Of a stretch of DNA of 64,000 nt, positions 10,532 to 20,690 are shown piece after piece. Positions within the stretch are counted from its first letter, which is position 1. The number at the start of each line of letters is the position of its first letter. This DNA is from Saccharomycopsis fibuligera x Saccharomycopsis cf. fibuligera (taxonomy: Eukaryota; Ascomycota; Saccharomycetes; Ascoideales; Saccharomycopsidaceae): the NCBI GenBank assembly GCA_001936135.1, contig CP012817.1, positions 3,720,001-3,784,000 of the forward strand, read 5' to 3'. A program made the translations under genes and the position numbers. The notes beneath the pieces are model-generated. The model made no database searches, was not told where the DNA came from, and worked only from the letters and a program-made list of their open reading frames with translations.

Positions 10532-12679
10532 TCAAACTTCAATGCTCATGGACAGGTGTAAAAGATCAATAAATTGATCAATTTTGGCAAAGTTCTTATC
10601 ATTTTTAGCAAAGTCTCTATGCTTAGCTGATTTAATGTGTTCTTCGAAGGAATCATAACGGATTCTGCAGTTTTCGCAGTAACCGCAGCGAATTACCTCA
10701 CTACTGTGATGTTTTGGCTTTTTATTAGGATGATCCTTTGCTGCTTTGGTTTGTGACTTGGTAGCTTCCGGACCATTTGTGCCAGTAATGATACCTTTAG
10801 CAGCTTTGTTATTAGCAGTATAATCGGCAATGGGTTTGTTACTTTTCTTATACTCTGTTTTCTTTGTATACGTATGACACTCGGCAGTGGTATAGTTCGC
10901 TGTATTATTTTTACTAGCATCACTTGGTCCAGGTGCTTTATTTTCTTTGTTTTCGTCATCAGTTTGATCATGTTTAATTTCTTCGATAGTAGGAAATTTT
11001 GCCAAGTCTTTGTCGTAGATTCTTCTTTTCAAAGATTTGAATTCTTTGGAAGCAACGTGAGAATGTGTTGGTCCTAACCCATTATTAACTTTTAGAAGTT
11101 TTGAGGAGCCACCAGCCACAGATTGTGATGCTGTTGATTGACTATTTGACTGTGTTATTCCAGAGGCATTCATTTCACAAAATGATCTTTTTCTAGATGA
11201 GTCCATGAGTAAGTTTTGCTGTTTATTTTTTACTGGGCCCGCTATAGTTCTAGTCAAAAACCTATTTTTTCTAGGTGTCTTTGGTAATTCGCTAATGGTA
11301 TTGTTAGAACTGTATTCGTTGTATTCATCCAACAGATCATGATCAGTAGTCTCCTCGCTGCTACGGCGAGGAAGTTTTAATGCAAACATCTTTTTCAACT
11401 GTGTACGGTACTTTTTGCGCGACTCGAAATACTTAAGCCTTTTCATTCTAATGGCAGGATGATCTGGGTTTACATCATCAGGCAAAAATGGAGATCTACC
11501 ATCCACTGATGGATAAAACTTAGGCCAAGGAGCCTGAACAAGCAAATTAGGGTAATTTTTAATTGCCCACTCACTGGTAATTAATGGTCTGTATGTTTGT
11601 CTTAAATCATAAACGAACACAAACGGGCTTTCGAAATAGTGAAAATTGTGAGTCTTAACATTAGGATCGCGATCCGTTGGTCCATGCAACTTTTCTTTGG
11701 TCAACAAAGTAGCTAACTTGTCAGATGTTTTATAGTTATTTGATCTTTGATAATGGCCTTGGTAAACCTTTCTGTAAGTCATGTTTTTCTGGTAGAGCGG
11801 GTTTTGATATTGATGATTATTGTGTTGTTGCCCCTTTTGGTAACTCAACAAGTTTAAAACTTGTTGCTGGTAATTGAGTTTCTGTTGATCTCTTTGAGAT
11901 GGCATCACTGAAGGGCCACTGCTTGTCTTTCTCAAATTATTGATTAAGCTCATCCGGTTGTTTGAATGGGCGTTCCCTGGCGTGAATATAATTTTGTCAT
12001 GAGATGCTTTTTTTTTAAGCTTGAGTTCATTATCTAGCTGTTTGAATCTCTTAGCCTCATTAGGCTTCAAATCATCGTACTTTATCGGTGTTCTATTTTT
12101 TTTTGCCCTCTTCATAGCATCCTCGCTCAATTCCACTGGTTTGTTTAATTTGCTAAAAAACCTAAGAGCCTTTTCAAAGCTCCATATTCTTAGCTTATCC
12201 CCATGGTGGAATATATCGCTGCTTGGGTACTTTTTATTCTTATCATATGGCCTTCTAGTCATTATTATTGTCACTTCATCAGCGTTGAAAAAGTCAACCA
12301 CCTTTGAGTGAAATTTGAAACAACTGAGCTTAAGTTGACTTCGCGTTTTATCTCTTCCAACAGTGGGGGTAGCGGTGCCGCTGCTGCCATCCAAATATAT
12401 CACACTTCTCGAGATAACTTCTCTCCAAGTTAATTGCCATGTATATAAATCCTCGTCATTTTCCACCACGTACCAGTGTTTTTGTTTACTCACAGCTTCA
12501 TCATTTGATGGCTTACTATCACGAGCGCTGATATTGTTCTGAGTATAGCTGGAGGTATTAATATTAGTGCTTTTTGGTCTCAAGGGACAAGGCTTTTGAG
12601 ACTTAACGCGTTGAGTACTGTCAACAATGTGACGACTGGAAGCACCAATGTTATTCTTTAATATAGCAGCATCCATCAC
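10532..12679 (-). CDS. DBF4: Dbf4, regulatory subunit of the Cdc7 (DDK) kinase
   Basis: Activator and targeting subunit of Cdc7 kinase, which phosphorylates MCM helicase at replication origins in the nucleus. The 715-residue protein shows the three Dbf4 landmarks. A BRCT-like motif N lies near residues 70-95 (EDLYTWQLTWREV, then VIYLDGSSG). Motif M lies in the middle (YFESPFVFVYDLRQTYRPLI). The C-terminal CCHH zinc finger, GYCENCRIRYDSFEEH, has Cys668, Cys671, His681 and His687 and closely matches the budding-yeast finger. Length is close to the S. cerevisiae protein (about 704). The start is the first in-frame ATG. The upstream region carries an ACGCGT box at 12900-12905, in keeping with G1/S expression. 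Long basic and Asn/Lys-rich linkers separate the motifs. Confidence 0.95.
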   Translation of the reverse strand: MMDAAILKNNIGASSRHIVDSTQRVKSQKPCPLRPKSTNINTSSYTQNNISARDSKPSNDEAVSKQKHWYVVENDEDLYTWQLTWREVISRSVIYLDGSSGTATPTVGRDKTRSQLKLSCFKFHSKVVDFFNADEVTIIMTRRPYDKNKKYPSSDIFHHGDKLRIWSFEKALRFFSKLNKPVELSEDAMKRAKKNRTPIKYDDLKPNEAKRFKQLDNELKLKKKASHDKIIFTPGNAHSNNRMSLINNLRKTSSGPSVMPSQRDQQKLNYQQQVLNLLSYQKGQQHNNHQYQNPLYQKNMTYRKVYQGHYQRSNNYKTSDKLATLLTKEKLHGPTDRDPNVKTHNFHYFESPFVFVYDLRQTYRPLITSEWAIKNYPNLLVQAPWPKFYPSVDGRSPFLPDDVNPDHPAIRMKRLKYFESRKKYRTQLKKMFALKLPRRSSEETTDHDLLDEYNEYSSNNTISELPKTPRKNRFLTRTIAGPVKNKQQNLLMDSSRKRSFCEMNASGITQSNSQSTASQSVAGGSSKLLKVNNGLGPTHSHVASKEFKSLKRRIYDKDLAKFPTIEEIKHDQTDDENKENKAPGPSDASKNNTANYTTAECHTYTKKTEYKKSNKPIADYTANNKAAKGIITGTNGPEATKSQTKAAKDHPNKKPKHHSSEVIRCGYCENCRIRYDSFEEHIKSAKHRDFAKNDKNFAKIDQFIDLLHLSMSIEV

Positions 12680-12899
12680 TAATAGTCAACCAGCAAAGAC
12701 AGACAAATACACAAAACGGCAGAGGAGGATTCTGGGTGAAAACGAAAAGTTTGTATAAGAAGTGATCACTAACTATACTCAGATCAGTGGGAAACTCTGG
12801 TTTAAATATATTAAAGAAAATGAATATACTTAGCGCGCCTTAGCAGCGATGCGCGCAACAAAAAAAAATAGAGAATTTTGGCGTGAGTTGACAACAGCG

Positions 12900-12905
12900 A
12901 CGCGT
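12900..12905. promoter_or_regulatory. MCB element (ACGCGT) upstream of DBF4
   Basis: ACGCGT within GCGACGCGTTGC, 221 bases upstream of the DBF4 start. DNA-replication genes are classic MBF targets in yeasts, so the location is as expected; binding itself is inferred. Confidence 0.6.
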
Positions 12906-13202
12906 TGCTTTTGACCTATGCAGTACTCTGCTTATATATGCATGTATCATAAAACTAACCGCTACTCTATAATATCTTATGTAATACTTTATGTAATAAT
13001 TTGCTTTACTGTAATATTACATAATCAATTCCCGTTGATGCAGACTTCAGCGTTCTGCCGTATTTGATCGCAGTGTCCTGCATTACTCTGGGCCACCCAC
13101 AGGAGATGACGTGCGCGCTGCATCTCATCGCTTTTTGGTTGTATTTTTTTTTTTGCCAAAATGCACAAAACGCACTGCAACGCTGTAGATATTTTGCAAT
13201 TT

Positions 13203-13208
13203 CACGTG
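13203..13208. promoter_or_regulatory. Cbf1-type E-box (CACGTG) upstream of CYS3
   Basis: TCACGTG, 483 bases upstream of CYS3. Cbf1, with Met4/Met28, is known to act through this core on sulfur amino-acid genes in yeasts. The match to the neighbouring gene's pathway supports the call; the distance is rather long. Confidence 0.5.
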
Positions 13209-13690
13209 CTTTTGGCGATACCTTCGCTTAATAACGGCATATTTTGCTGTTTGGCGACTCCCATCATAAAAATTTTCAGTAGTGATGGGCTTCAGATTAA
13301 ATAATAACTCCATTTTTTGGTTTTTTTTAGGTATAAATTTGTTGCTATTCTTCTGTTTTACTTTTAAATCCTTTGTTTTGTTTTGCGTCAAATTTTGATA
13401 ATTTTCTGTTCTATTATATCTATCCTTCATATCTTGCGCTAGCTCAGAGAAAGGAAAAAATATAACCGAAAACTACGTAAAGTCTGACGCCTTGCCGATC
13501 ATAAACCTGCTGGTTAATTTTTCAACGTATAAAAAAATTTTACTTTTTTTTCATAGCTCGATTTACTGGTTCGTATAAAGAATCAATAAATTCCTCAAAT
13601 TTTTCTTTTTGAAACAATATTTTTATTTGACAGCTATTATACACAGCAACTTCAGCTCCACCACTTGCATTTAACGGAATAATCTTCAAC

Positions 13691-14893
13691 ATGACTGTTT
13701 CTAATCAACCAACTACTTCTTACCATTTCGGCACCAAAGCCATTCACGTCGGCTCTAGTCCAGACCCAACCACTGGTGCTGTTATTCCAGCCATTTCTTT
13801 GTCTACCACTTTTGCTCAAACTGCTCCTTCCAAGCCAATTGGTACTTTTGAATATTCCAGATCTCAAAACCCAAACAGAGAAAACTTGGAAAATGCTATT
13901 GCTGCTTTGGAAAACGGGAAATACGGTTTGGCTTTCTCTTCAGGTAGTGCTACTACTGCTGTCATCTTGCAAAGTTTGGCTCAAGGTTCTCACGTTGTCT
14001 CCATTGGTGATGTTTATGGTGGTACACACAGATACTTTTCCCAAGTCGCTAACACCCATGGTGTGAAGACAGATTTCACCAACGACATCATTAATGAGTT
14101 GCCAAAATTGCTTACTAAGGAAACCAAGTTGGTCTGGATTGAAACTCCATCCAATCCAACCTTGTCAGTTACCGACATTTCTAAAGTTGCCGAAATCGTC
14201 CAAGCCTTCAAGGCTCAAAACAACCAGGAAGTTTTCCTTGTTGTTGACAACACTTTCTTATCTCCATACATTCAGAACCCATTGAACCATGGTGCTGATA
14301 TTGTTGTCCACTCTGGTACCAAATACATCAATGGTCACTCTGATGTTGTTATTGGTTTCTTGGCCACCAACAACAAAGACTTGCGTGACAGATTTGCCTT
14401 TTTGCAAAACGCTGTTGGTGCTATTCCCTCTCCATTTGACTCTTGGTTGGCACATAGGGGTTTGAAAACCTTGCACTTGAGAGCTAAAGCTGCTTCTGAA
14501 AATGCTCAGAAGATTGCTGAATTCATGCTCAACAACAAGAATGTTTTGGCTGTTAACTATCCAGGTTTGAAAACCCACAAAGGTCATGATATTGTTTTGC
14601 GTCAACACAGAGATGCCTTGGGTGGTGGTATGATATCTTTTAGAATTAGAGGTGGTAGCGATGCTGCTGCTAAATTTGTTTCGGAAACCAAGATTTTCAC
14701 TCTTGCTGAATCTTTGGGCGGTATTGAATCATTGATTGAAGTTCCAGCCGTGATGACCCACGCTGGTATTCCAAAAGAAGCTAGACAAGCATCTGGTGTC
14801 TATGATGACTTGATTAGAGTCAGTGTCGGTATCGAAGATGTTAACGACTTACTTAAGGATGTTGACCAAGCTTTAGAAGCTGCCACCAACTAA
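13691..14893 (+). CDS. CYS3: Cystathionine gamma-lyase
   Basis: PLP enzyme of reverse transsulfuration: cleaves cystathionine to cysteine, 2-oxobutyrate and ammonia in the cytosol. The 400-residue protein spans the whole Cys/Met-metabolism PLP domain. Visible features are EYSRSQNPNR (residues 54-63), the FSSGSATT phosphate-binding loop (82-89), a cofactor aspartate in VVDNTFLSPY (183-193) and the Schiff-base lysine Lys211 in SGTKYINGHSD. Length equals that of fungal Cys3 proteins. The start is the first ATG after a pyrimidine-rich leader. Codon use is strongly biased (TTG for Leu, AGA for Arg), and no leucine is encoded by CTG, as expected for an abundant enzyme in a CTG-clade yeast. A 13-base T run follows about 95 bases after the stop. 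A cystathionine gamma-synthase or beta-lyase is less likely given the similarity to yeast Cys3. Confidence 0.96.
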   Translation: MTVSNQPTTSYHFGTKAIHVGSSPDPTTGAVIPAISLSTTFAQTAPSKPIGTFEYSRSQNPNRENLENAIAALENGKYGLAFSSGSATTAVILQSLAQGSHVVSIGDVYGGTHRYFSQVANTHGVKTDFTNDIINELPKLLTKETKLVWIETPSNPTLSVTDISKVAEIVQAFKAQNNQEVFLVVDNTFLSPYIQNPLNHGADIVVHSGTKYINGHSDVVIGFLATNNKDLRDRFAFLQNAVGAIPSPFDSWLAHRGLKTLHLRAKAASENAQKIAEFMLNNKNVLAVNYPGLKTHKGHDIVLRQHRDALGGGMISFRIRGGSDAAAKFVSETKIFTLAESLGGIESLIEVPAVMTHAGIPKEARQASGVYDDLIRVSVGIEDVNDLLKDVDQALEAATN

Positions 14894-17405
14894 GCATTCG
14901 AATTAATGTTTTTTATAACTGACACTACGAGTGTCATTCTTGCATAAAAAAGATAATTATTACGTTATTTTTCTCTGTTGCTAATTCTTTTTTTTTTTAT
15001 TTTGTTTTTGTCATTATTTGTCTGAAGCTTTTCATGTTATGATTTTTTATATCTATGAGCATCTCTGATTTTTGGATGAATTTTCTATTGACCCTTCTTC
15101 TTTATCTGTCTGTGTTTAATTTTTTCGGCACACTTTTAATGTATTATAAATTGCTTAACTTTCATTGGGCTGTAAAATATCATCATAAAAGACCTATATA
15201 CCATTTTCAGCAAGCTTTTCAAATGGCACCATCATGTGCAGTCGTACATGCATTCAAGTTCAACTAGCGCAAAAGCACAAACAGATGAATTGTTTTTCGC
15301 AGATTATGCACAATCGTTGAGCTAAGCCCTAAAATTGCGTTGGAGATCTTTGTAGCAGCAAGCGTCAATTTCACCCCAAAATGATTACCATAAAAACTGC
15401 AATTCAAATTAAGAAAATAAAAAGAAAAGCACGCTATATAACAAGCGCTGCCATCAAAACCAACTATGTTTACTGTGTCTGTTTTCCTGACCCAAAACTG
15501 CTTTACAAAGGGATTGCTAACGCCAATTAAAAACTGTGGATACTTGTGGAGATTTCTAAGGCATGAAATAAAGAAAAAGAAAAAGAAAAAGAAGAAAAAA
15601 TTAGTAGCAACAAAGAAACAATCTTTAAAGCTTGTAAACTAAATTCCCTATACATGTCACCCCGACAGTACAGCAGCAGCCACAATAAAATTAACAGATA
15701 AGCTAATCAATCTGTATTTTAAGATAAATGGTTGTATTTAACTAATTTCAACTTTGCTCAATTAAGCTGGAAAAATTCCCTGTTTAGCCTTTTGCAGACA
15801 AAGAAATTATATTTAATGCATGGCAGATATTGAGAGGACTGATCGATGCGGCAAAAAAAAAAAAGACAACATGTGGCGCCTAAACAAGGTATTTTTACGG
15901 TTTAGATAATCATCATATTTAGCTTTTGATAAGCACATCAGAATTTGTGCCACAGTTTGAGGTATTCTTTTTAAGTAATTTTCATCAAAGACTGTATTCT
16001 TGACGAGTTTACTGAAAATTAATTGAAGAGATTTAGTTTTGACTTCAGTCGACTTTCTGCGCAGGAGGATATTTGTGCATCTGGTATCCTGCAAGCTATG
16101 ATACTGCTATGGCTTCAATATAAGAAATAAATAGTTTACAAATTTTATAAACCTTAGGTAAATAGATAGCTTGATATTTTGTTTGTAGTGGTTGACTTAT
16201 AAATACTTGAAGGAACCCACTATTGCATTGTTAGACTGGCTACGAATGATATCATCACTGATATATATAATTTTTCCAAAGCTAATTTAGTCTATAGGAT
16301 CTCTATTGAGGTACTATATCCTTTTTTTTTTTTAAAAGAAAAAAAGAGAGTATTATTAATTGTGAGTTTAGCTTGTGCTTCTGGTCTTTTTGTTAGCTGT
16401 TGATGCTTTTTTTGTAAAGCCTTTCTAGATTTTTAAGTTATATTTATACGCAGCTGCTGACATAGAGCCGTCAACATCAACTTGTCTTGACAAAAAATAC
16501 ACTTTTCTACATCTCATAACAGAGTAGCACAATAACAAAAGATCCATTCAAAAAACCTTGTTGGCATACCACGTATATAAAAACGTCAGCCATATAGTTG
16601 ACAGCTCTGTTACTTTCACTTTAGGCTTCACACTACCAGAATCCAGAGCAACCTGTAACATCATCCTTCCACCTTGAACAAATCCCAGATTTTACCAGGG
16701 AAAGGTTTGCCTTCAATTTTTTTTCCTATAAGGACGAAGCTGCTTATTTGTTGTGATCGGAAAGTACTGAGAGAGCGTACTTTTGTGTGTATTAATCAAA
16801 TGTTGATTGAGGTACATGATCCGGTCGAACACGCCGTAAAGGCTCTTCACGACTCACAATTATTTATTAGGGCTGAAAAGTTTTTGTTTCTGTTAACATT
16901 TTCTCAAACAATGCATAAAAAGCATGTATTGTCTCTACAGTAAAGTCTATACCAACTTAAATTTCTTTTTAGGATATTTAGCTAATAACGACGATATGTA
17001 GCATAATTCACTCTCTAATTTGCTTAGCAAATTTGAGTTCATCTACTTACGGATACACAGCATGTCCCCTAACAACACCATACAGACGCTATTTGCGAGA
17101 TCAATTAAAGACTATATGAATTAAATAAAACTGAAATCGAACAGAAACTGCAAACAAACAAAATATATCAAAAGGAGCAGTAACAACGAAGTCCAAGCTT
17201 CAGCAACACCCTTGGCTTGCTACCAATTATTTTCAACCTATTTAAGAACAAAAACTAATTCTAGAGCTAAAAAGCGAATCAGCAATATAAAAGGAAAAAA
17301 AATTTAAAGGATAACAAAAAAGCAATAGCAAGTCCTTAATGCAAATTGAACTGGGAAAAAACTTGAGTTAATCACTTTGTCACTTTATTTCATTTACTCA
17401 ATTTT
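14894..17405. other. Gene-poor 2.5 kb spacer between convergent genes
   Basis: Two genes converge here, so no promoter is needed, yet the gap is long. I see T tracts after CYS3 (14986-14998), an A/G-rich run (about 15569-15600), another T/A block (16322-16344), a TATA-like TATATAAA near 16574, and only short ORFs lacking good starts. The longest (15813-16094 minus, 16674-16943 plus) begin only at TTG. No tRNA or recognised RNA gene was found. An unannotated noncoding RNA or tiny spliced gene is possible but unsupported. Confidence 0.5.
14986..14998 (+). repeat. T tract downstream of CYS3
   Basis: Thirteen T residues on the sense strand about 95 bases after the CYS3 stop. Similar sense-strand T tracts follow several other genes in this window and may help 3'-end formation. 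Confidence 0.5.
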
Positions 17406-20264
17406 TTATTGAGGAGCTGGCTTTCGTTGATCTTCAGGAATTTGTCCATAATCAGGTAACCTCCCACTATTTTGGTTTTGATTTTGGCCAATATTGTTAC
17501 TATGATTGGCAGTAGTTGAACTAGAATTAGAAACACCCAATACGCCAGGAAAGCTTGTAGCTGGTGGATCCTGCGCATGAGCTTGAGCTTGAGCTTGGCC
17601 AGAGAGTGATGATGCGGCAGCATTAGCATTGGTACTACTACCAGTAGCAGTAGAAGTGTCATTATTCAAGGTGGAAAGACTACCCAAATGACTATTTTTT
17701 CTATCCACTGGATATCCATACTTATCAAGTGGAACATTACTTAATCCAATGCTATTACTACCAGGGGGATAATTTGGTAATGCACCGTGAGTTGCAGGAT
17801 CAGGAATGTTAAAACTGGTGCTTGAGGCGCCAGTAGCGCTAGCAGTGGCATTTACAGCTCCAGCTGAAGAAGTTGATGAATTGTGTGCCTCGTTAGCAGC
17901 AGCTTGAGCTTGGGTAATGTCGAAATCAGGTTCTTCATAAGCTGGTGGTGGCTCATTATAGTGCGGTTCTTCATAATCAGCAAACGAAGCAGCCTGCTGC
18001 TTTTTATTCTCACTTGGTAGTTTTTGTGATACTGAAGATGCTGATGCTGCTGTGCCGTTGGTGTTGGAATAAGTTCCTGTTTCTGCGGCCCCAGCTTCAA
18101 CATAATCACTATTGTTGATAATATTGCTATTGGCGGTGTGACTAGTATTCCCACCTAAAGTTACAGCGGCTCCAGCAGCAGCAACGCCACTAGCAATAAC
18201 CCCTGAAACTGCACCCGTAGCAGCATTAGTAGCATCAGCATTAGCATTAGCCACTGATGATGGAGGAGCGCCAGACGGACGACCAGCAGTATTAGCTATT
18301 GCTTGTTGGGCCGCAGTCAATCCATTACCGCTGGTAGTTGCTGCTGTGCCAGTAGCTGATGATGGTTTGGTATTGATTACTGGGACTGCTCCTGCTAGTT
18401 CATCACCATGGAATGAAACATCGTTCAAATTGGTAGTGCTGTTATTAGGACTGCTATGGCCACTGGCAGCAGATGTAGTAGTAGCAGCAGCAGCAGCACT
18501 GGCTTCTTGTTGTTGTCTGTTGAGTCTTTGTTGCAATGTTTCATTTTGCTTATTTATAAAACTACTAAACTTGTTAACATGAGATGCATATTTTGGATTA
18601 TCTTCCCCCACTTTCAATGATAGTTTGTTGATTTTGGATGCTAATTTGTTACTGAAGTCACCTGCGAGGGCTTCATAATGAGGTTTTGAAGGTCTTGGAG
18701 GTGCTTGCGGTGAACCGCCAGCAGTAATACCACCAGCAGAAGCAGTACCCGCAGCAAATGGACCAGCTGTGCCAGCAGTAGCTGTTGCTTGTTGAGTTTG
18801 AGTATTAGTTATGTGATCATTTGGTTCCCTATTCAAATCAATTCCCGGTATAGTCAACCCACTAGTAACGTGGAAATCATTTTCAATTACCAAACTTGTT
18901 GGCTTAGCAGTAACGGCAGAAGTATCTCCAGTGGCTGCCAATTTTCCCTGAGGATCCTCAGCTACTTGAAAAACTAAATTTGACACTAATTTGTAATCTC
19001 TCTTGATGTTACAAGTCTTGAAATCTGGAATCAAGTGTGGGGAATTCAAATTAGTAAACTTGTCGCCGTACAATTGAGCTGGAATTTCCACTTCAAACAA
19101 TGGCTCGCCCTTGGAGTTTTTCCCCCTAGATGGTCTAAATGAGGCAAAATCAATGACTTTGTTTGGATTGTTTAGGTTTAAATAACTTTCGTCGAGTAAA
19201 TTGATGGTGGAGCCGATTTGCTGTCTGAGATCTTCAGCTAGCAATGTGGTAGCGGAGACCAAATCAACTTTAAGGGCATTGATAATTATCTTGGCATCGC
19301 TGGTAACTGTCCGATACTTGATCAATTCAGGGAAATTTGCAGTAGTAAGCAAATAAAACCTGATGGTTGGCTTGGTTTGAGGATCAGTCGTATTAGCAGC
19401 ATGAATGTAGCCAGGATAATTGTATCTGAGCTCGAAATAAAACTGGAGTGGCACGGCAGAACCAGCAATTTTTCGACTGACTGAAAACTCTTTTCTGGTA
19501 AATGAGATTTTCGGGGTGGATTCTGGACTTGCCCCAGTGTAGTTAAAGTCCAACGGGACGAACCTGAATGGTTCGACAACACGAATGTTTTGCTTATAGA
19601 ATGAGCTTCTGCGAATTGTGGCTTTAATGTAATATTCCACTTGGCTTTTGTTCTCAAAACTCACTTTCGGCAAAGATGGGGGCAATGGATTAGAAACATG
19701 CTTGATCAATTCTTGATTTTTGTTGATGGTGTTTATTCCAGTGGCACCGAACGAGTATTTGTTGGTGATGCCTTGTAAGTCAATGACGCAATGGTTCTTA
19801 AGCGGAATGGTGAACTCGAAATAGTATTCATAATGGCCTGGCGAAAGGGTGTATTCTTTCTCAGGAGCATTGCTATTGCTGCTGCTGTTACTACTATGAG
19901 TACTGCTATTTTTGTTTCCGCTACTGCCAAAAATACCTCTATCAAAAGTGCCTGACTCGGTGGTAGTAGGATCACTGTTCGAAGAAGCAGCAGATAGCAA
20001 CTCTTTTGGTGGGAAAACCTTCAAAGACTTGTAAAGAACTTTGTGGGACTCGATTTCAGTAGCGTATTCGATTTTGCCGTTACGGTTCAGCTTGCGCTTG
20101 CCGACCACCACTGTTTTGGAAACACCTTCTAGTTTCACAATGATTGAGGAGACGCTCAAGTCGGAAACCACATCAAGAACAAGTCTGCCCAGGACTGTGT
20201 CATGGTTAGTGAAGACTTTGGAAGGTCTGACGTGGTTGATGATAACTTTTGTTTGATTGGACAT
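17406..20264 (-). CDS. Alpha-arrestin (ART-family Rsp5 adaptor)
   Basis: Arrestin-related trafficking adaptors bring the Rsp5 ubiquitin ligase to plasma-membrane transporters and trigger endocytosis. The 952-residue protein begins at the ATG giving MSNQTKVIINHVRPSK; the frame reaches further only through a TTG. The first about 450 residues form arrestin N and C domains: a beta-rich start with VLGRLVLDVVSDLSV and LEGVSKTVVV, then the typical SPGHYEYYFEFTIP near residue 150 and the TRKEFSVSRK region near 255. The rest is Ala/Ser/Thr/Asn-rich and disordered. It holds three PY motifs for WW domains: PPAY (about residue 770), LPNY (about 830) and LPDY (about 937). It resembles Art5/Art10-like proteins by its first strands, but I cannot assign a single ortholog. 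A 14-base duplication lies in its promoter (20541-20568). Confidence 0.85.
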   Translation of the reverse strand: MSNQTKVIINHVRPSKVFTNHDTVLGRLVLDVVSDLSVSSIIVKLEGVSKTVVVGKRKLNRNGKIEYATEIESHKVLYKSLKVFPPKELLSAASSNSDPTTTESGTFDRGIFGSSGNKNSSTHSSNSSSNSNAPEKEYTLSPGHYEYYFEFTIPLKNHCVIDLQGITNKYSFGATGINTINKNQELIKHVSNPLPPSLPKVSFENKSQVEYYIKATIRRSSFYKQNIRVVEPFRFVPLDFNYTGASPESTPKISFTRKEFSVSRKIAGSAVPLQFYFELRYNYPGYIHAANTTDPQTKPTIRFYLLTTANFPELIKYRTVTSDAKIIINALKVDLVSATTLLAEDLRQQIGSTINLLDESYLNLNNPNKVIDFASFRPSRGKNSKGEPLFEVEIPAQLYGDKFTNLNSPHLIPDFKTCNIKRDYKLVSNLVFQVAEDPQGKLAATGDTSAVTAKPTSLVIENDFHVTSGLTIPGIDLNREPNDHITNTQTQQATATAGTAGPFAAGTASAGGITAGGSPQAPPRPSKPHYEALAGDFSNKLASKINKLSLKVGEDNPKYASHVNKFSSFINKQNETLQQRLNRQQQEASAAAAATTTSAASGHSSPNNSTTNLNDVSFHGDELAGAVPVINTKPSSATGTAATTSGNGLTAAQQAIANTAGRPSGAPPSSVANANADATNAATGAVSGVIASGVAAAGAAVTLGGNTSHTANSNIINNSDYVEAGAAETGTYSNTNGTAASASSVSQKLPSENKKQQAASFADYEEPHYNEPPPAYEEPDFDITQAQAAANEAHNSSTSSAGAVNATASATGASSTSFNIPDPATHGALPNYPPGSNSIGLSNVPLDKYGYPVDRKNSHLGSLSTLNNDTSTATGSSTNANAAASSLSGQAQAQAHAQDPPATSFPGVLGVSNSSSTTANHSNNIGQNQNQNSGRLPDYGQIPEDQRKPAPQ

Positions 20265-20687
20265 TTTCTGTTGGTGTTTTGTATATCCAACTGACGCAAC
20301 TGAAGATAGTGGGTGCGATGTAGACCTGCTAATAGCAGAGCAGCTCAAGGCGACGAGAACACGGAATATCTGGGTGTTATATAGAGAGTGCCGCTAAAGG
20401 CGCAATTTACCAGAGATGAAACACTGGGACGGAGAGAGCGGGCCTGGAGAAGCCTGCGTCTTTGGCTGACTCTTTCTGACTGCGCCATCCACCCACCCAC
20501 CGCGCTACATGCAAAAACTACAAGATAAGCCACGTCCAGTGGCAACCGACCATTGGCAACCGACCATTGGTAATTGGCGTGTATATCAAAGAGCGATATC
20601 GGTTAGCTATTTATAGGAACGGGATGTGTAGAAGCAAGCAAAAGTACTACGCAAGTTAAATTATGGCAATCATGGCAATCATGGCAA
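20265..20687. promoter_or_regulatory. Arrestin upstream region
   Basis: Short spacer between the dioxygenase stop and the arrestin start, both on the minus strand. It contains two perfect tandem copies of GGCAACCGACCATT (20541-20554 and 20555-20568) and three near-perfect tandem copies of ATGGCAATC directly behind the dioxygenase stop (20664-20690). No gene seen. Confidence 0.6.
20541..20568. repeat. 14-base tandem duplication
   Basis: Two perfect adjacent copies of GGCAACCGACCATT, followed by GG, in the arrestin promoter. The CCATTGG junctions resemble CCAAT-box cores. Confidence 0.85.
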
Positions 20688-20690
20688 TTA
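20664..20690. repeat. 9-base tandem repeat at the dioxygenase stop
   Basis: ATGGCAATC occurs twice, followed by ATGGCAATT. The array overlaps the stop of the minus-strand dioxygenase and runs into its 3' flank. Confidence 0.85.

Larger units (their letters stand above)
12680..13690. promoter_or_regulatory. Divergent promoter region between DBF4 and CYS3
   Basis: About 1 kb without a convincing gene. The DBF4 side has a GC-rich cluster of CGCG-type sequence (12832-12910) including ACGCGT. The CYS3 side has CACGTG at 13203-13208 and then a T-rich, pyrimidine-rich leader just before the start. A lysine-rich 101-codon minus ORF (13125-13430) covers the CACGTG site but looks like chance AT-rich sequence. 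Confidence 0.6.

Noticed and set aside
12760-12785. CACTAAC...CAG as a plus-strand 3' splice site
   Set aside because: No 5' splice site at a workable distance and no exon on either side.
13125-13430. 101-codon minus ORF between DBF4 and CYS3
   Set aside because: Lys/Asn/Thr-rich product of AT-rich DNA, lies across the CACGTG promoter site, and matches no family.
15813-16094. 93-codon minus ORF with a fairly protein-like sequence
   Set aside because: Starts only at TTG, no upstream splice signals found, no recognised domain.
16674-16943. 89-codon plus ORF downstream of a TATA-like element
   Set aside because: No ATG until 16800, leaving 47 residues; mentioned only as an open possibility in the gap.
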